Source of the DNA: Saccharicrinis sp. UBA6048
GTDB taxonomy: Bacteria; Bacteroidota; Bacteroidia; Bacteroidales; Marinilabiliaceae
NCBI GenBank assembly: GCA_002429115.1
Contig: DIYS01000137.1
Location: forward strand, 1 to 25,103
DNA length: 25,103 nt
Direction of reading: 5' to 3'
Positions 17,501 through 24,905 of this stretch are shown here, piece after piece. Within the stretch, counting starts at the first letter, position 1, and each line of letters starts with the position of its first letter. The notes below the pieces were generated by a model. The model worked only from the letters and a program-made list of their open reading frames with translations. It ran no database searches and was not told the DNA's origin. The position numbers and the translations under genes were made by a program.

Positions 17501-18091
17501 GAAAAGCTCAATAATGATAATGCCAATCGACAACGACAGGCAGATAAACTTGAAGTAATACAAAAACAAGAAAAAGAGTATACGAAATGGCAGCGCTTAA
17601 GCCAGCTGATTGGTGATGCAACGGGGAATAAATTTGCCACATTTGCTCAGGAACTAACGCTTAAGCAAGTTTTGTATCTGGCCAATGAGCACCTAAATCA
17701 ATTGACCGATCGATATAGAATTAAGCACATGAAAACCGACCAGGTGGACGATTTATTTGTCATCGATACCTACCATGGAAATGCAGAGCGATCGGTTAAA
17801 ACACTATCGGGCGGGGAAACTTTTCTGGTAAGCTTATCATTGGCTTTAGGACTATCGGATTTGGCCGGTAAAAATACGGTAATCGGCAGCTTATTTATCG
17901 ATGAAGGATTTGGAACATTGGATCAAAATACGCTGGATATCGCTCTGTCGGCTCTGGAAAAACTACAAAGTGAAACAAATCGAACCATTGGTATAATCAG
18001 TCATGTACCAGCATTAAAAGAGCGCGTAACAACTCAGATAGAGTTGACTAAAAATGCATCAGGCTACAGCAGTCTGGAGATTCGCAATTAA
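14528..18091 (+). CDS. sbcC: Exonuclease SbcCD, ATPase subunit SbcC
   Basis: SMC-like ATPase partner of SbcD, 1187 residues. The N-terminal half-site has Walker A 'GPTGAGKST' (residues 37-45, Lys43). Two long, Lys/Glu/Leu-rich coiled-coil arms follow, meeting at a zinc hook 'CPLCG' (Cys600, Cys603) near the middle of the protein, which dimerises Rad50-type molecules. The C-terminal half-site carries the ABC signature 'LSGGET' (1093-1098) and Walker B 'SLFIDEGFGTLD' (Asp1125, Glu1126). All elements are present and the length is typical of bacterial SbcC. It is the last gene of the operon. Its TAA stop overlaps the stop of the converging patatin gene by 4 bp (a shared TTAA), so any terminator would have to lie inside that gene. 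Confidence 0.97.
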   Translation: MQLLHLRIKNLNSLKGEHEIDFSHGPLADTGLFAITGPTGAGKSTILDAITLALYNQTPRSGAVSKNDISRFGSIITRNTDEAWAELDYQIKENCYRSLWQISRNRNGNLRDYSLVLSIKKADGTFEAIDLKKSEVPKENARLIGLNFDQFLRSILLSQGDFARFLKSNANERGELLEKITGTEIYRLVGQKAFYRTKEEWVKLDRLKQQLEGIILLNEEERAEISKEIESINTEKKDVEKQLNQLRNDKGLLDENKLLIARKQEKEQKLKSLQNEWEACKPDFKRLKIHQQLLPLKADMVELKKLKNDIAIHHDENKTKQAELKQCLVDKEKLEGSRSLIQKDIELNAIEEQRMLLLLKQVRHLDEQLRNLQNEINKVRSRKETGASEIDGFHGEIKKLDAEISVKEKSKKKLEQYFEQHQAIAALKTKLPALKQENDTIQKLAQAFNAKLQQMEDSPTKKSVLETERRSKQLDILKQAIDQSEAFISAKSKVVDVQEGVREIIEKKREEALNQNIKLEKLQEQLIAIEKLKVEQKGIEESSKVTGKELKAKEKDIDAVKIALSINKKRGEELQLRRERELLEAKYEDARRLLKENEACPLCGSLDHPFAQSYESKKNETDELIQINLKQQNEFESQQIKLTNSITRLKTELENCHKQLKVLNEKNDEVRDAIESLAKQSQYSDNEISKSIISDKIEVNNGLINQFSNELKLYDQLTVAIQRNKEFKSIVIELKTLIELELKLDEAIANYDQYVQGNSIEDKITALERLTDTFIKNEEILVSLQKELASLSTRFDERSRTLKQKLADFARIDAELNQLCDQQNMSKSKRIALFEDKEPDDEEKRFQHQKEKLLNKLKVVDIELEKKIVISKALLDRSDELSKLIQDKQTTLSKESEVLLEKLEAHNIPSIDIAFNTILPEAEVNSTQLKQDALQKGLTEIKHSISEADRRLSELSAQIKRMSISYQELADLLKEKEDHFKKIIAKEGSLKEKLNNDNANRQRQADKLEVIQKQEKEYTKWQRLSQLIGDATGNKFATFAQELTLKQVLYLANEHLNQLTDRYRIKHMKTDQVDDLFVIDTYHGNAERSVKTLSGGETFLVSLSLALGLSDLAGKNTVIGSLFIDEGFGTLDQNTLDIALSALEKLQSETNRTIGIISHVPALKERVTTQIELTKNASGYSSLEIRN

Positions 18092-18978
18092 CCAAGGGCT
18101 TCTTTGGCTTTGGTATATCCTAAGGCTATCATCTCATCCGCTTTGTGGAAATCCAGAGTGCCACATGCATCTCTGGATATCTCGATTAAAACATCGGGTG
18201 GATAGGCGGCCAGCTTTTGTCTGGCAATTGTGTTTTGCATAGCATCAAAGGCCTGGTCAGCAATTTCAAACATGGCCGATTGTCTCAGCGATTGTTTGGG
18301 TGAAGATTCTTTTTGAAGTAAGGAATTGAATTTACGGCTACTGTTCTCTTTCTTCTCAGAAGGCTTTTGTTCTACTTGAGATACATCGGGTTTGGCCCCC
18401 AGATTGATTGCGATGATCTGGTCATGATTTTCACTAAAAACAGGAGCTATTGGAATAGGATTTAACACGCCTCCATCAATCAGCTCAACACCATTGTATT
18501 GAACCGGGGTTAAAAATAGAGGCAAGGAAATAGATGCCCGAATGGCATTAAATAGCGAACCCTTACTTAGCCAAATCTCCTTTTCATTCTTTACATCAGC
18601 CGCAACAGCAATAAATCTGAGAGGCAGGTCTTCTATTTGACAGTCTCCAAGCATCTCGCGCAGTTTATTAATTAGCTTATCTCCTTTTATCAGCCCGCTC
18701 ATTCCCCATGATATGTCCATGTACGAAGCTATATCAAGTAGTGTCAGCGAACGAACCCACTCTTCAAACCGATCAAGTTTGCCATTGGCATAAATGCCAC
18801 CAATCACCGACCCAATGGAACAACCACTGATTGATACGATGTTATAATTATTTTGCTCTAACCACCGGATGACGCCAATGTGAGCAAGTCCACGGGCACC
18901 TCCGCTTCCTAAAACGAGTGATACTTTTTTATTAATTGTATGCATTTGAATGTGCTCAGGTTTACAATTGTTTACCAT
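18088..18978 (-). CDS. Patatin-like phospholipase (RssA-like)
   Basis: A 296-residue serine hydrolase of the patatin family, acting on phospholipid or other acyl-ester substrates through a Ser-Asp dyad. The oxyanion loop 'GSGGARGLAH' is at 24-33, nucleophile Ser54 is in 'GCSIGS', and the catalytic Asp168 is in 'DGGVLNPIP'. No signal peptide is evident, so it is likely cytosolic or at the inner membrane, like RssA-type proteins. A Ser/Lys-rich low-complexity insert (about 205-240) precedes a C-terminal helical part. The ATG at 18978 gives an 11-residue leader; Met12 is a plausible alternative start closer to the conserved core. Its stop shares TTAA with the sbcC stop. Confidence 0.92.
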   Translation of the reverse strand: MVNNCKPEHIQMHTINKKVSLVLGSGGARGLAHIGVIRWLEQNNYNIVSISGCSIGSVIGGIYANGKLDRFEEWVRSLTLLDIASYMDISWGMSGLIKGDKLINKLREMLGDCQIEDLPLRFIAVAADVKNEKEIWLSKGSLFNAIRASISLPLFLTPVQYNGVELIDGGVLNPIPIAPVFSENHDQIIAINLGAKPDVSQVEQKPSEKKENSSRKFNSLLQKESSPKQSLRQSAMFEIADQAFDAMQNTIARQKLAAYPPDVLIEISRDACGTLDFHKADEMIALGYTKAKEALG

Positions 18979-19348
18979 TAATAAAATTAATCAATTCTAT
19001 AAACTTTTCCATGTATAAGTCAAAATTGGAATTGCGAATGAATTAAATGCCATAAATGTAGTATAGCATTACCTGATTCGTTTGTCATATTATATAGTAG
19101 TTTAATCATAATTATTTGGGATTAGCTATTTATAAATTTACTTTCGTCCGCTATTTTTAATTATGTACTGACTAGATAAAAAAGATGATATCAACATTAG
19201 GATCACAATTATTTTGGAAGAATTGAAGGTGAGCGTATAGAATTAAAATAGATGAGCATTATTGCGGGGTGGCATAATGGCTTGTTATTTAATATCCATT
19301 CATTATCAGATTATCAAGCTTTAAATTATATAATATGACAAATAGACT
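18979..19348. other. Divergent intergenic region between patatin and yfiR-like genes (370 bp)
   Basis: Very AT-rich with no coding-like frame. It must hold divergent promoters for the patatin gene (minus) and the YfiR-TonB receptor unit (plus). No exact TAnnTTTG element, palindrome or convincing hairpin was found, and the promoters could not be placed. Confidence 0.5.
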
Positions 19349-19354
19349 ATGTGT

Positions 19355-19867
19355 ATGAAAAAAACGATTTTGTTATTTTGTGTTCTGTGTATGAGCGCAA
19401 TAATGGGGCATGTAAAGGGGCAAACAGCCACTTTTAAAGCTCTGTTTCTGTACAATTTCACAAAAAATGTGGAGTGGCCACCATCTGCCAATGAGGGTGA
19501 GCTGGTAATTACCATATTGGGTGATCAGGAAATTACTTCAGAATTAGAGAAAATTGCCAAAGTTAAGAAAGCCGGTAACCGGACGCTTAAAGTGGTTAAT
19601 GTGCGATCGACCAATGAAATTGGAGATTCACACATTGTGTTTTTAGGGTCGGCCAAAAGTGCTTTAATGAAGTCCTTGAGTCACGAGCAGCAGAATAAGC
19701 CCGTTTTGCTTATTGCTGATAAAGGTGGTTTATGTAGCAATGGAGCTGCTATTTCTTTTGTAACAGTTAATGGAAAATTACGTTACGAGATTAGCCCGGC
19801 AAATATTGCAGCACATGAGCTCAAGGTAACTCAAAAGGTTATTAATCTGGGCATAGAAGTCCAATAA
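19355..19867 (+). CDS. YfiR family periplasmic protein (DUF4154)
   Basis: An exported protein of about 170 residues. A signal peptide starts MKKTILLFC and ends near Gly-Gln ('VKGQTATFKA'). The ATG at 19355 was chosen because MKK starts a normal signal peptide; an in-frame ATG two codons earlier (19349) is possible. The mature part has YfiR-family landmarks: 'FKALFLYNFTKNVEWP' at its start, 'VITILGDQEITSEL', 'HIVFLGSAKS', 'PVLLIADKGGLCSNGAAISF' and 'LRYEISPANIAAHELKV' near the end. In Pseudomonas, YfiR is a periplasmic repressor of an inner-membrane signalling protein; related proteins are often encoded beside TonB receptors. It sits 18 bp upstream of the receptor gene, so the two form an operon. 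Its partner here is unknown. Confidence 0.88.
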   Translation: MKKTILLFCVLCMSAIMGHVKGQTATFKALFLYNFTKNVEWPPSANEGELVITILGDQEITSELEKIAKVKKAGNRTLKVVNVRSTNEIGDSHIVFLGSAKSALMKSLSHEQQNKPVLLIADKGGLCSNGAAISFVTVNGKLRYEISPANIAAHELKVTQKVINLGIEVQ

Positions 19868-19885
19868 CATCTTAAAAACGAAGAA

Positions 19886-22354
19886 ATGTTAAGAATAAAA
19901 TACTTTACAATCCTACTTTTTTCTTTGATGATAAGTGGTTTGGTGATGGCCCAGGAGGGAAGCACCGAACTTACGAAAGAGAAAATTTTGTCGATGACTA
20001 CCGAAGAGTTAAGTGCGCTTGATCTTGAGGATTTAATGGCTGCCATTGATATTGTTGGTGTTTCATCGCTTGAAGAACTATACGAATTATTACTAAATAA
20101 GGATGTAACATCAGCTTCTAAATCGGAAGAGAGCTTATTTGATTCGCCTTTATCAACAACGGTATTATCGCACGAGCAAATTATTGCTTCCGGTGCTACT
20201 TCAATTGAAGAGGCCTTGCGATTGGTGCCTGGGGTAATTGTACGTGAAAAAACTAATGGAAACTTTGATGTTCACATCAGAGGTAACGATAACCTGCCAG
20301 CCAAAAACATGTTATTGTATTCTGAAAACATGAATACCTTGGTGATGATTAATGGACGTCCGGTGTTTAACTATTCACATGGAGGTACGCTTTGGGAAAC
20401 ATTACCTGTGGGTTTTGAGGACATTGATCGAATTGAAGTGGTACGTGGACCAGCGAGTGCTCTTTATGGACCAAATGCTTTATCTGGTGTAATTAATATT
20501 ATCACACAAGAAATCACGGATGATTCACCAATAGTATCAGGAAATGTGCAGGCAGGAACAATGAATACTTACCTTGGAGATGTCGCTTTTCGTAAAAAGC
20601 TGAATGATAAATTCAGCGTTGGATTAACTGGAAACTTTGAGACACGCGACCGTGAACGTGAAGATCTTTTAATCTACGATAGAGGAGGAGCACAATACTC
20701 ATTAGATGGAAATCCTGTTGATCCTGGTTATTTCACACGAGATGAAATTAACGATATGTATAATGGAACAAAGTCATTATGGCCTCCATATACAGTAAAA
20801 GGTGAAACATACGATATTTATAAATCATTCCCTGACCCGGATAAGTCAAAAGAGCGTATGGGGGTGAATGCCTATGTTGACTTTAGGCCAAGTGAAAATA
20901 CCACCATCAATGTAATGGCCGGCCATCAGAATTCGCAGGCGCTTACATCCAGTATGGGTGATGTGCCAACGCCTTACACGACTAAAAAGGCCGAAACATC
21001 ATATGTTGATTTACGTGCCAGTCACAAAGGCCTTAGCTTGCAGGCGAATTACAATGCAGGAACCATCGATTACATGATGGGTAATGAAGGCTTTGAGCTG
21101 GATAATGAACAGTTGAATATTCAGGCTGAATACGACTGGAATCTTGGAAAAGTAAGTATTCGTCCGGGCGTTAGTTACCAATCAATGTCGTATGACGACT
21201 CTGAACATATTGAAAAAATTGGTAATGGTTATTTGAATAAGGAGCAAACCATCAATATTTTGGCAGCTAGTGCCCGTATCGATTACCGTCCAACAGACAA
21301 CCTTCGTTTGGTCGCTGCTTTACGAGGTGAGAAATATAATAATCCGGATGATATCTATATGTCATGGCAGTTGGTGGGTTCGTATAAGTTGAATGACAAT
21401 AACCTTGTGCGTGCCGTTTATTCGCGCGCTAACCAGTCATCATTCCTTGTAAATACCTACTCCAATTATGCCTGGAAAGTTGTTAATATGCCCTATCCGG
21501 GAGAGATGCAATTTGATGGTGATCCAAATCATGATTTGAAGACGATGGATATGATCGAATTGGGTTACCGAACACGTCCGGCAAAGAATCTTTTTGTTGA
21601 CCTGGAAGCATTCTATACTGTTTCTGAGGATTTTGGGGCATTGATGCCAACGAAATCGTCAATAGCAGTATTTAATCCGTTAGTGGCAGCAGTAGATCCT
21701 ACAAAAGCTATTGTAAACGGATATGTAAATATTCAATACCAGAATATGGACTTAGTTTCTAAACAAATGGGATTAACCGCTTCTATTGACTGGGTGATTT
21801 CAGAGAAATTAGTGGCTAATGGTAATATCACAATTCAACAGACAAAGTTGGACAATTACTATCCTTTAAGTCGAAATGATATTGTTGGACATCAGGCAAA
21901 GATTTTATTATCAGATCCAAATAGTGGTGCGAAAGTTATGCAGGCGATTATAGAATATGCAGGTGGTGTTAGCGACGGATCAATTGATCAGAAGCAGCAG
22001 CCATATGCATTTGCTTATTCAACAACTGACATTCCAAATGTTGAAAAAGATGATTACGAGCACAAAGCTACGCCATCGTATTTTGGTGGATTCTCTTTAA
22101 CCTATCGTCCGATTAAAAAGCTGGAAATTTTTCCACAAGCTTACTTCTTTGGCGAGCAGGAGTTTGAGAGTCAGTATAGCACCGAAACCATTAAAGCTAA
22201 GTTCTTGCTAAATGCAAAAGTATCTTATAAAGCGAGCAATAATGTTACCTTATTTGTAAACGGACGCAATATTCTTAATATGAAGGAAAGAGAATTTGCC
22301 TATATGGATGAAATTCCTGGAATGGTTCTGGGAGGTTTAAATTTCAAATTCTAA
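19886..22354 (+). CDS. TonB-dependent outer-membrane receptor
   Basis: An 822-residue outer-membrane receptor. Signal peptide 1-22 is followed by an unusual acidic stretch ('TTEELSALDLEDLMAAIDI' near 38-56, then 'DVTSASKSEESLFDSPLS' near 73-90) in place of the CarboxypepD-like domain common in Bacteroidota SusC proteins. The plug domain spans about 82-208: 'IEEALRLVPGVIVRE', 'MINGRPV', 'IDRIEVVRGPASALYGPNA', 'GVINIIT'. A 22-strand-type barrel follows to the terminal 'GLNFKF' with a final Phe. No SusD gene follows, so it is not a classic SusCD glycan importer. It is co-transcribed with the YfiR-like gene, and a hairpin terminator follows about 45 bp downstream. The ligand is unknown; a role in sensing or regulated uptake is inferred from the YfiR neighbour. 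Confidence 0.93.
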   Translation: MLRIKYFTILLFSLMISGLVMAQEGSTELTKEKILSMTTEELSALDLEDLMAAIDIVGVSSLEELYELLLNKDVTSASKSEESLFDSPLSTTVLSHEQIIASGATSIEEALRLVPGVIVREKTNGNFDVHIRGNDNLPAKNMLLYSENMNTLVMINGRPVFNYSHGGTLWETLPVGFEDIDRIEVVRGPASALYGPNALSGVINIITQEITDDSPIVSGNVQAGTMNTYLGDVAFRKKLNDKFSVGLTGNFETRDREREDLLIYDRGGAQYSLDGNPVDPGYFTRDEINDMYNGTKSLWPPYTVKGETYDIYKSFPDPDKSKERMGVNAYVDFRPSENTTINVMAGHQNSQALTSSMGDVPTPYTTKKAETSYVDLRASHKGLSLQANYNAGTIDYMMGNEGFELDNEQLNIQAEYDWNLGKVSIRPGVSYQSMSYDDSEHIEKIGNGYLNKEQTINILAASARIDYRPTDNLRLVAALRGEKYNNPDDIYMSWQLVGSYKLNDNNLVRAVYSRANQSSFLVNTYSNYAWKVVNMPYPGEMQFDGDPNHDLKTMDMIELGYRTRPAKNLFVDLEAFYTVSEDFGALMPTKSSIAVFNPLVAAVDPTKAIVNGYVNIQYQNMDLVSKQMGLTASIDWVISEKLVANGNITIQQTKLDNYYPLSRNDIVGHQAKILLSDPNSGAKVMQAIIEYAGGVSDGSIDQKQQPYAFAYSTTDIPNVEKDDYEHKATPSYFGGFSLTYRPIKKLEIFPQAYFFGEQEFESQYSTETIKAKFLLNAKVSYKASNNVTLFVNGRNILNMKEREFAYMDEIPGMVLGGLNFKF

Positions 22355-22399
22355 CGAGAATTAAATACCTGAAAAAATTCAGGAAACACACATCTTAAT

Positions 22400-22429
22400 A
22401 CAATGGCTGCCCGTTTGGGTGGCCATTGT
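22400..22429 (+). terminator. Intrinsic terminator of the YfiR-TonB receptor operon
   Basis: A 13-bp stem (22400-22412 with 22417-22429), inner arms TGGCTGCCC and GGGTGGCCA with two G-U pairs in RNA, and a GTTT loop, followed by TGTTTGT. It lies about 45 bp past the receptor stop. A smaller hairpin at 22368-22383 (CCTGAA-AAAA-TTCAGG) precedes it. Confidence 0.75.
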
Positions 22430-22584
22430 TGTTTGTAGTAACCCGAGTTCGACATGAAATTATTAGCTCAGACCGCTTGTAAATAATTGGTTTCAAGGAA
22501 TCTTTGCGATGATATAGTGGGCTATGGTGAGCAAATATGACGAAGAAAATAGTTGTTTACAAGTGGAAGGCTGCGCTTTTCCTT

Positions 22585-22663
22585 AAATAACTGATCTACT
22601 TCTCTAAATTTTATCACCATAGCTCGCTATGCTTCAAAAATTTATATTGTATATCAGTCATTT
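22585..22663. repeat. Co-centred imperfect inverted repeat (79 bp)
   Basis: Outer arms AAATAACTGAT (22585-22595) and ATCAGTCATTT (22653-22663) pair at 10 of 11 positions. The next parts pair only partly (CTAAATTTT with AAAAATTTA). The exact centre holds CATAGC-TC-GCTATG (22618-22631), a perfect 6-bp stem. In addition GCTATGGTGA at 22521-22530 is the exact reverse complement of TCACCATAGC at 22614-22623. The nature of the element is unknown. Confidence 0.55.
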
Positions 22664-22815
22664 AATAAAATCTGAGCTGCTTAATTTTAATCGAAATCGG
22701 GTTAATAAGATTCAGCTATAAATCACCTTAGTTCATTTGAGTAATAACGGCTAGAATATTTAAACGTTATAATTCGATTGTTCATAATGTCTAAATAAGA
22801 AAGAATGAATATTGT

Positions 22816-22849
22816 ACATAATGCTTGAGGGCCTTAGGCAAGATTATGT
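22816..22849 (+). promoter_or_regulatory. Bulged stem-loop in the MCP upstream region
   Basis: ACATAAT-g-CTTG (22816-22827) pairs with CAAG-ATTATGT (22839-22849), giving 11 bp with a one-base bulge and an 11-nt loop. No U-tract suitable for a strong terminator follows. It may be an RNA structure in a long leader or a protein site; the role is unknown. Confidence 0.35.
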
Positions 22850-23060
22850 TCCTAGATGCTTTATTTAAGAGTTAAAAATGCCTATTTAGAAGCATTTTGT
22901 GGGATGTGTAAGTGTTTGCCATTCAGCTGTAAATTGTATCATAATAAAAAAATAACAGACCATCAGAAACCATTTCAGGATAACGGCGTACTAACAGCTT
23001 TCGATGATAGATCAGTTAGAGAATCTATTAATCGGTTGGGGAAACAAGTGTTTAATATAG

Positions 23061-23078
23061 ACAGACCAATTGGTCTGT
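23061..23078. promoter_or_regulatory. 18-bp perfect palindrome, likely repressor operator
   Basis: ACAGACCAATTGGTCTGT is identical to its reverse complement. It ends 15 bp before the MCP start codon, in front of a G-rich ribosome-binding stretch (GGGGG, 23085-23089). AGACC-N4-GGTCT is a form typical of TetR-family operators (for example NemR-type boxes); that link is by resemblance only. A matching half-site ACAGACCA lies 107 bp upstream (22954-22961). No regulator gene is in the window. Confidence 0.65.
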
Positions 23079-23093
23079 AAAATTGGGGGTTAT

Positions 23094-24905
23094 ATGCAGT
23101 TTAAGAGTATTCGTTCCAAGATACTTATATCTTGTACAGGGGTAGTGTTTGTCGTTGTTATCGCATTAAGTATGAGTTATTTTTACTCAATAGGTAATAC
23201 AATTACAAAAGACATCAGGACAAATCAGCTTCATACATTTCTGGAAGCAGCACAAAGTGATTTAAGGAATGAGCTAGAGAAAGCCATTGAAACATCGGTA
23301 GGCCTTGCGTCCGATCCAACCTTAATGCATTGGTTCAAAAGTGGTGAGGAAGATGAATCAGTAAAGGAACTGGCATTAGACAAACTGGATGTGGTAATTG
23401 ATGAATTTGGTTATATGACCATCTTTGCAACGTCGGCAATTACGAATAATTACTGGATGAACGGTCATGTTTTGAACGATGTGGTATCTGAATCAGACCC
23501 TGATGACAGTTGGTTCTATGAAACATTAGGTGCCGGCAAAAGGGTTTCTACAGCATTTGATTATAATAAAGAGTTAGATCAAACCGGGTTTTTTATCAAT
23601 GTGGTAATGGGAGATGTCAACCGGCCAATAGGAGTAGCGGGTGTTGGACTTAATCCGACAGATTTGGTGAAAGAGTTGAATGCCAAAAGGTTTAGCGAGA
23701 ATAGTACTATGTGGCTGATTGATGGAAATGGCATCGTTAAGCTGGCACAAAAAACGGAAGACATCAATAAATCGCTGGATGAAATTTTTAATACGGATGT
23801 ATTAGAGAATGTTGTTAGCCAGGAAGCTAAGGGTCTGATGTCGGAATACGAAATAAATGGAGGAGACTATGAGATTGCTTATATGAATATTGGTAATACC
23901 GGGCATAAAATTGTTATGACGGTGCCTACCCGGGAATTGGTAAGCATGCTTAAGCCTATCCGACGTTTTTCAATCGTTATAAGTGTTCTATTCTTAATCG
24001 TTGCTTTTATACTGGCGCTCTTACTGTCCAATTCATTGGCCCGACCAATAGTGCAGTTAAATAATGTGGCCAAGTCCTTATCAACCGGAGATTTAAGTGC
24101 AAAGATAGATTCGAAACTGCTTGACATGCCCGACGAATTAGGATTATTAGCCAATACCTTTAATCAGATGAAGGCCAAAATATCAGATGTTATCCTTCAG
24201 GTGAAACAAACGACCGAATTAATCTCCGATGGAGGGACACGATTAACAGAATCATCCAACGAATTGTCATCGCGCTCTATGCAACAGGCCACTTCAACCG
24301 AAGAGGTATCGGCATCGATGGAGGAAATGGGTGCTAATATCAGCCAAAATGCTGAAAATTCGAAGCAGACCGAGCAGCTGATGTCCAATGCCTATAAAGA
24401 TACCAGCAATGGTAGCGAAATAGTAAATAAAGCCGTAGAAGGGATAAAGCTGATTGCTGAGAAAGTTCAGATCATTGAAGAAATTGCCATGCAAACCAAT
24501 ATTCTGTCTTTAAATGCTGCAGTGGAAGCTGCCCGGGCAGGAGAGGAGGGAAGAGGATTTGCTGTTGTAGCAACCGAGGTGCGTAAGTTGGCCGAGCGTA
24601 GTCGTGAAGCAGCCAATGAGATTAGCGAAAATGCCACCAATGGTGTTGAGATTGCTATTCGGGCCGGAGAGATATTTGATAACCTGGTGCCCGATATTCA
24701 AAAGGCCTATAACTATGTTGCAGATATTTCAGCTGCCTCGCTTGAGCAAAATGAAGGATCAAAGCAGGTGAACAAAGCCATTTTGGAGCTCGATAGTGTG
24801 TCACAAGGCAATGCCTCTGCTGCCGATAAAATTTCTGAATTGACTCGCTCTTTTTATAATGAGGTGGAGCAGTTAAATGAAGCCATCAAGTTCTTTAAAA
24901 TATAA
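23094..24905 (+). CDS. Methyl-accepting chemotaxis protein with Cache sensor domain
   Basis: A 603-residue inner-membrane transducer. The ATG at 23094 was chosen because it follows GGGGG by 4 bases and directly begins the TM1 leader; an upstream TTG at 23070 would lie inside the operator palindrome. Layout: TM1 about 10-32; periplasmic dCache-like domain about 33-285 (contains 'DDSWFYETLGAGKR'); TM2 about 292-314; HAMP about 312-366 (ARPIVQLNN... DELGLLANTFNQMK); signalling domain about 380-600 with hairpin tip 'EIAMQTNILSLNAAVEAARA' and 'GEEGRGFAVVATEVRKLAER'. There is no C-terminal NWETF-type methylation tether and no cheA, cheW or cheR nearby. Its stop is followed directly by the stop of the opposite gene. 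Neighbouring YfiR and receptor genes suggest an envelope-sensing role, which is inference. Confidence 0.95.
   Translation: MQFKSIRSKILISCTGVVFVVVIALSMSYFYSIGNTITKDIRTNQLHTFLEAAQSDLRNELEKAIETSVGLASDPTLMHWFKSGEEDESVKELALDKLDVVIDEFGYMTIFATSAITNNYWMNGHVLNDVVSESDPDDSWFYETLGAGKRVSTAFDYNKELDQTGFFINVVMGDVNRPIGVAGVGLNPTDLVKELNAKRFSENSTMWLIDGNGIVKLAQKTEDINKSLDEIFNTDVLENVVSQEAKGLMSEYEINGGDYEIAYMNIGNTGHKIVMTVPTRELVSMLKPIRRFSIVISVLFLIVAFILALLLSNSLARPIVQLNNVAKSLSTGDLSAKIDSKLLDMPDELGLLANTFNQMKAKISDVILQVKQTTELISDGGTRLTESSNELSSRSMQQATSTEEVSASMEEMGANISQNAENSKQTEQLMSNAYKDTSNGSEIVNKAVEGIKLIAEKVQIIEEIAMQTNILSLNAAVEAARAGEEGRGFAVVATEVRKLAERSREAANEISENATNGVEIAIRAGEIFDNLVPDIQKAYNYVADISAASLEQNEGSKQVNKAILELDSVSQGNASAADKISELTRSFYNEVEQLNEAIKFFKI

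Larger units (their letters stand above)
22355..23093. other. 739-bp intergenic region between TonB receptor and MCP genes
   Basis: No convincing gene. In order it holds a short hairpin at 22368-22383 (CCTGAA/TTCAGG), the receptor terminator, a co-centred long inverted repeat at 22585-22663, a bulged hairpin at 22816-22849, a lone ACAGACCA half-site at 22954-22961, and the full 18-bp palindrome at 23061-23078. The 74-codon frame at 22856-23080 has an unusual residue mix and no recognisable motif, so it was not called. Confidence 0.6.

Noticed and set aside
18979..19348. Riboswitch or small RNA upstream of the YfiR-like gene
   Set aside because: No stable stem-loop or known riboswitch core was seen in this AT-rich stretch.
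22430..23060. Degraded TetR-type regulator gene or tRNA in the spacer
   Set aside because: No helix-turn-helix-like remnant, cloverleaf or acceptor stem was found on either strand by eye.
22856..23080. 74-codon open frame ending inside the operator palindrome
   Set aside because: No motif, odd composition, no ribosome-binding signal, and it overlaps the likely operator and MCP leader; treated as chance.
23070..23093. Upstream TTG start for the MCP gene (8 extra residues)
   Set aside because: It falls inside the 18-bp palindrome, while the ATG at 23094 has a G-rich ribosome-binding stretch at suitable spacing.
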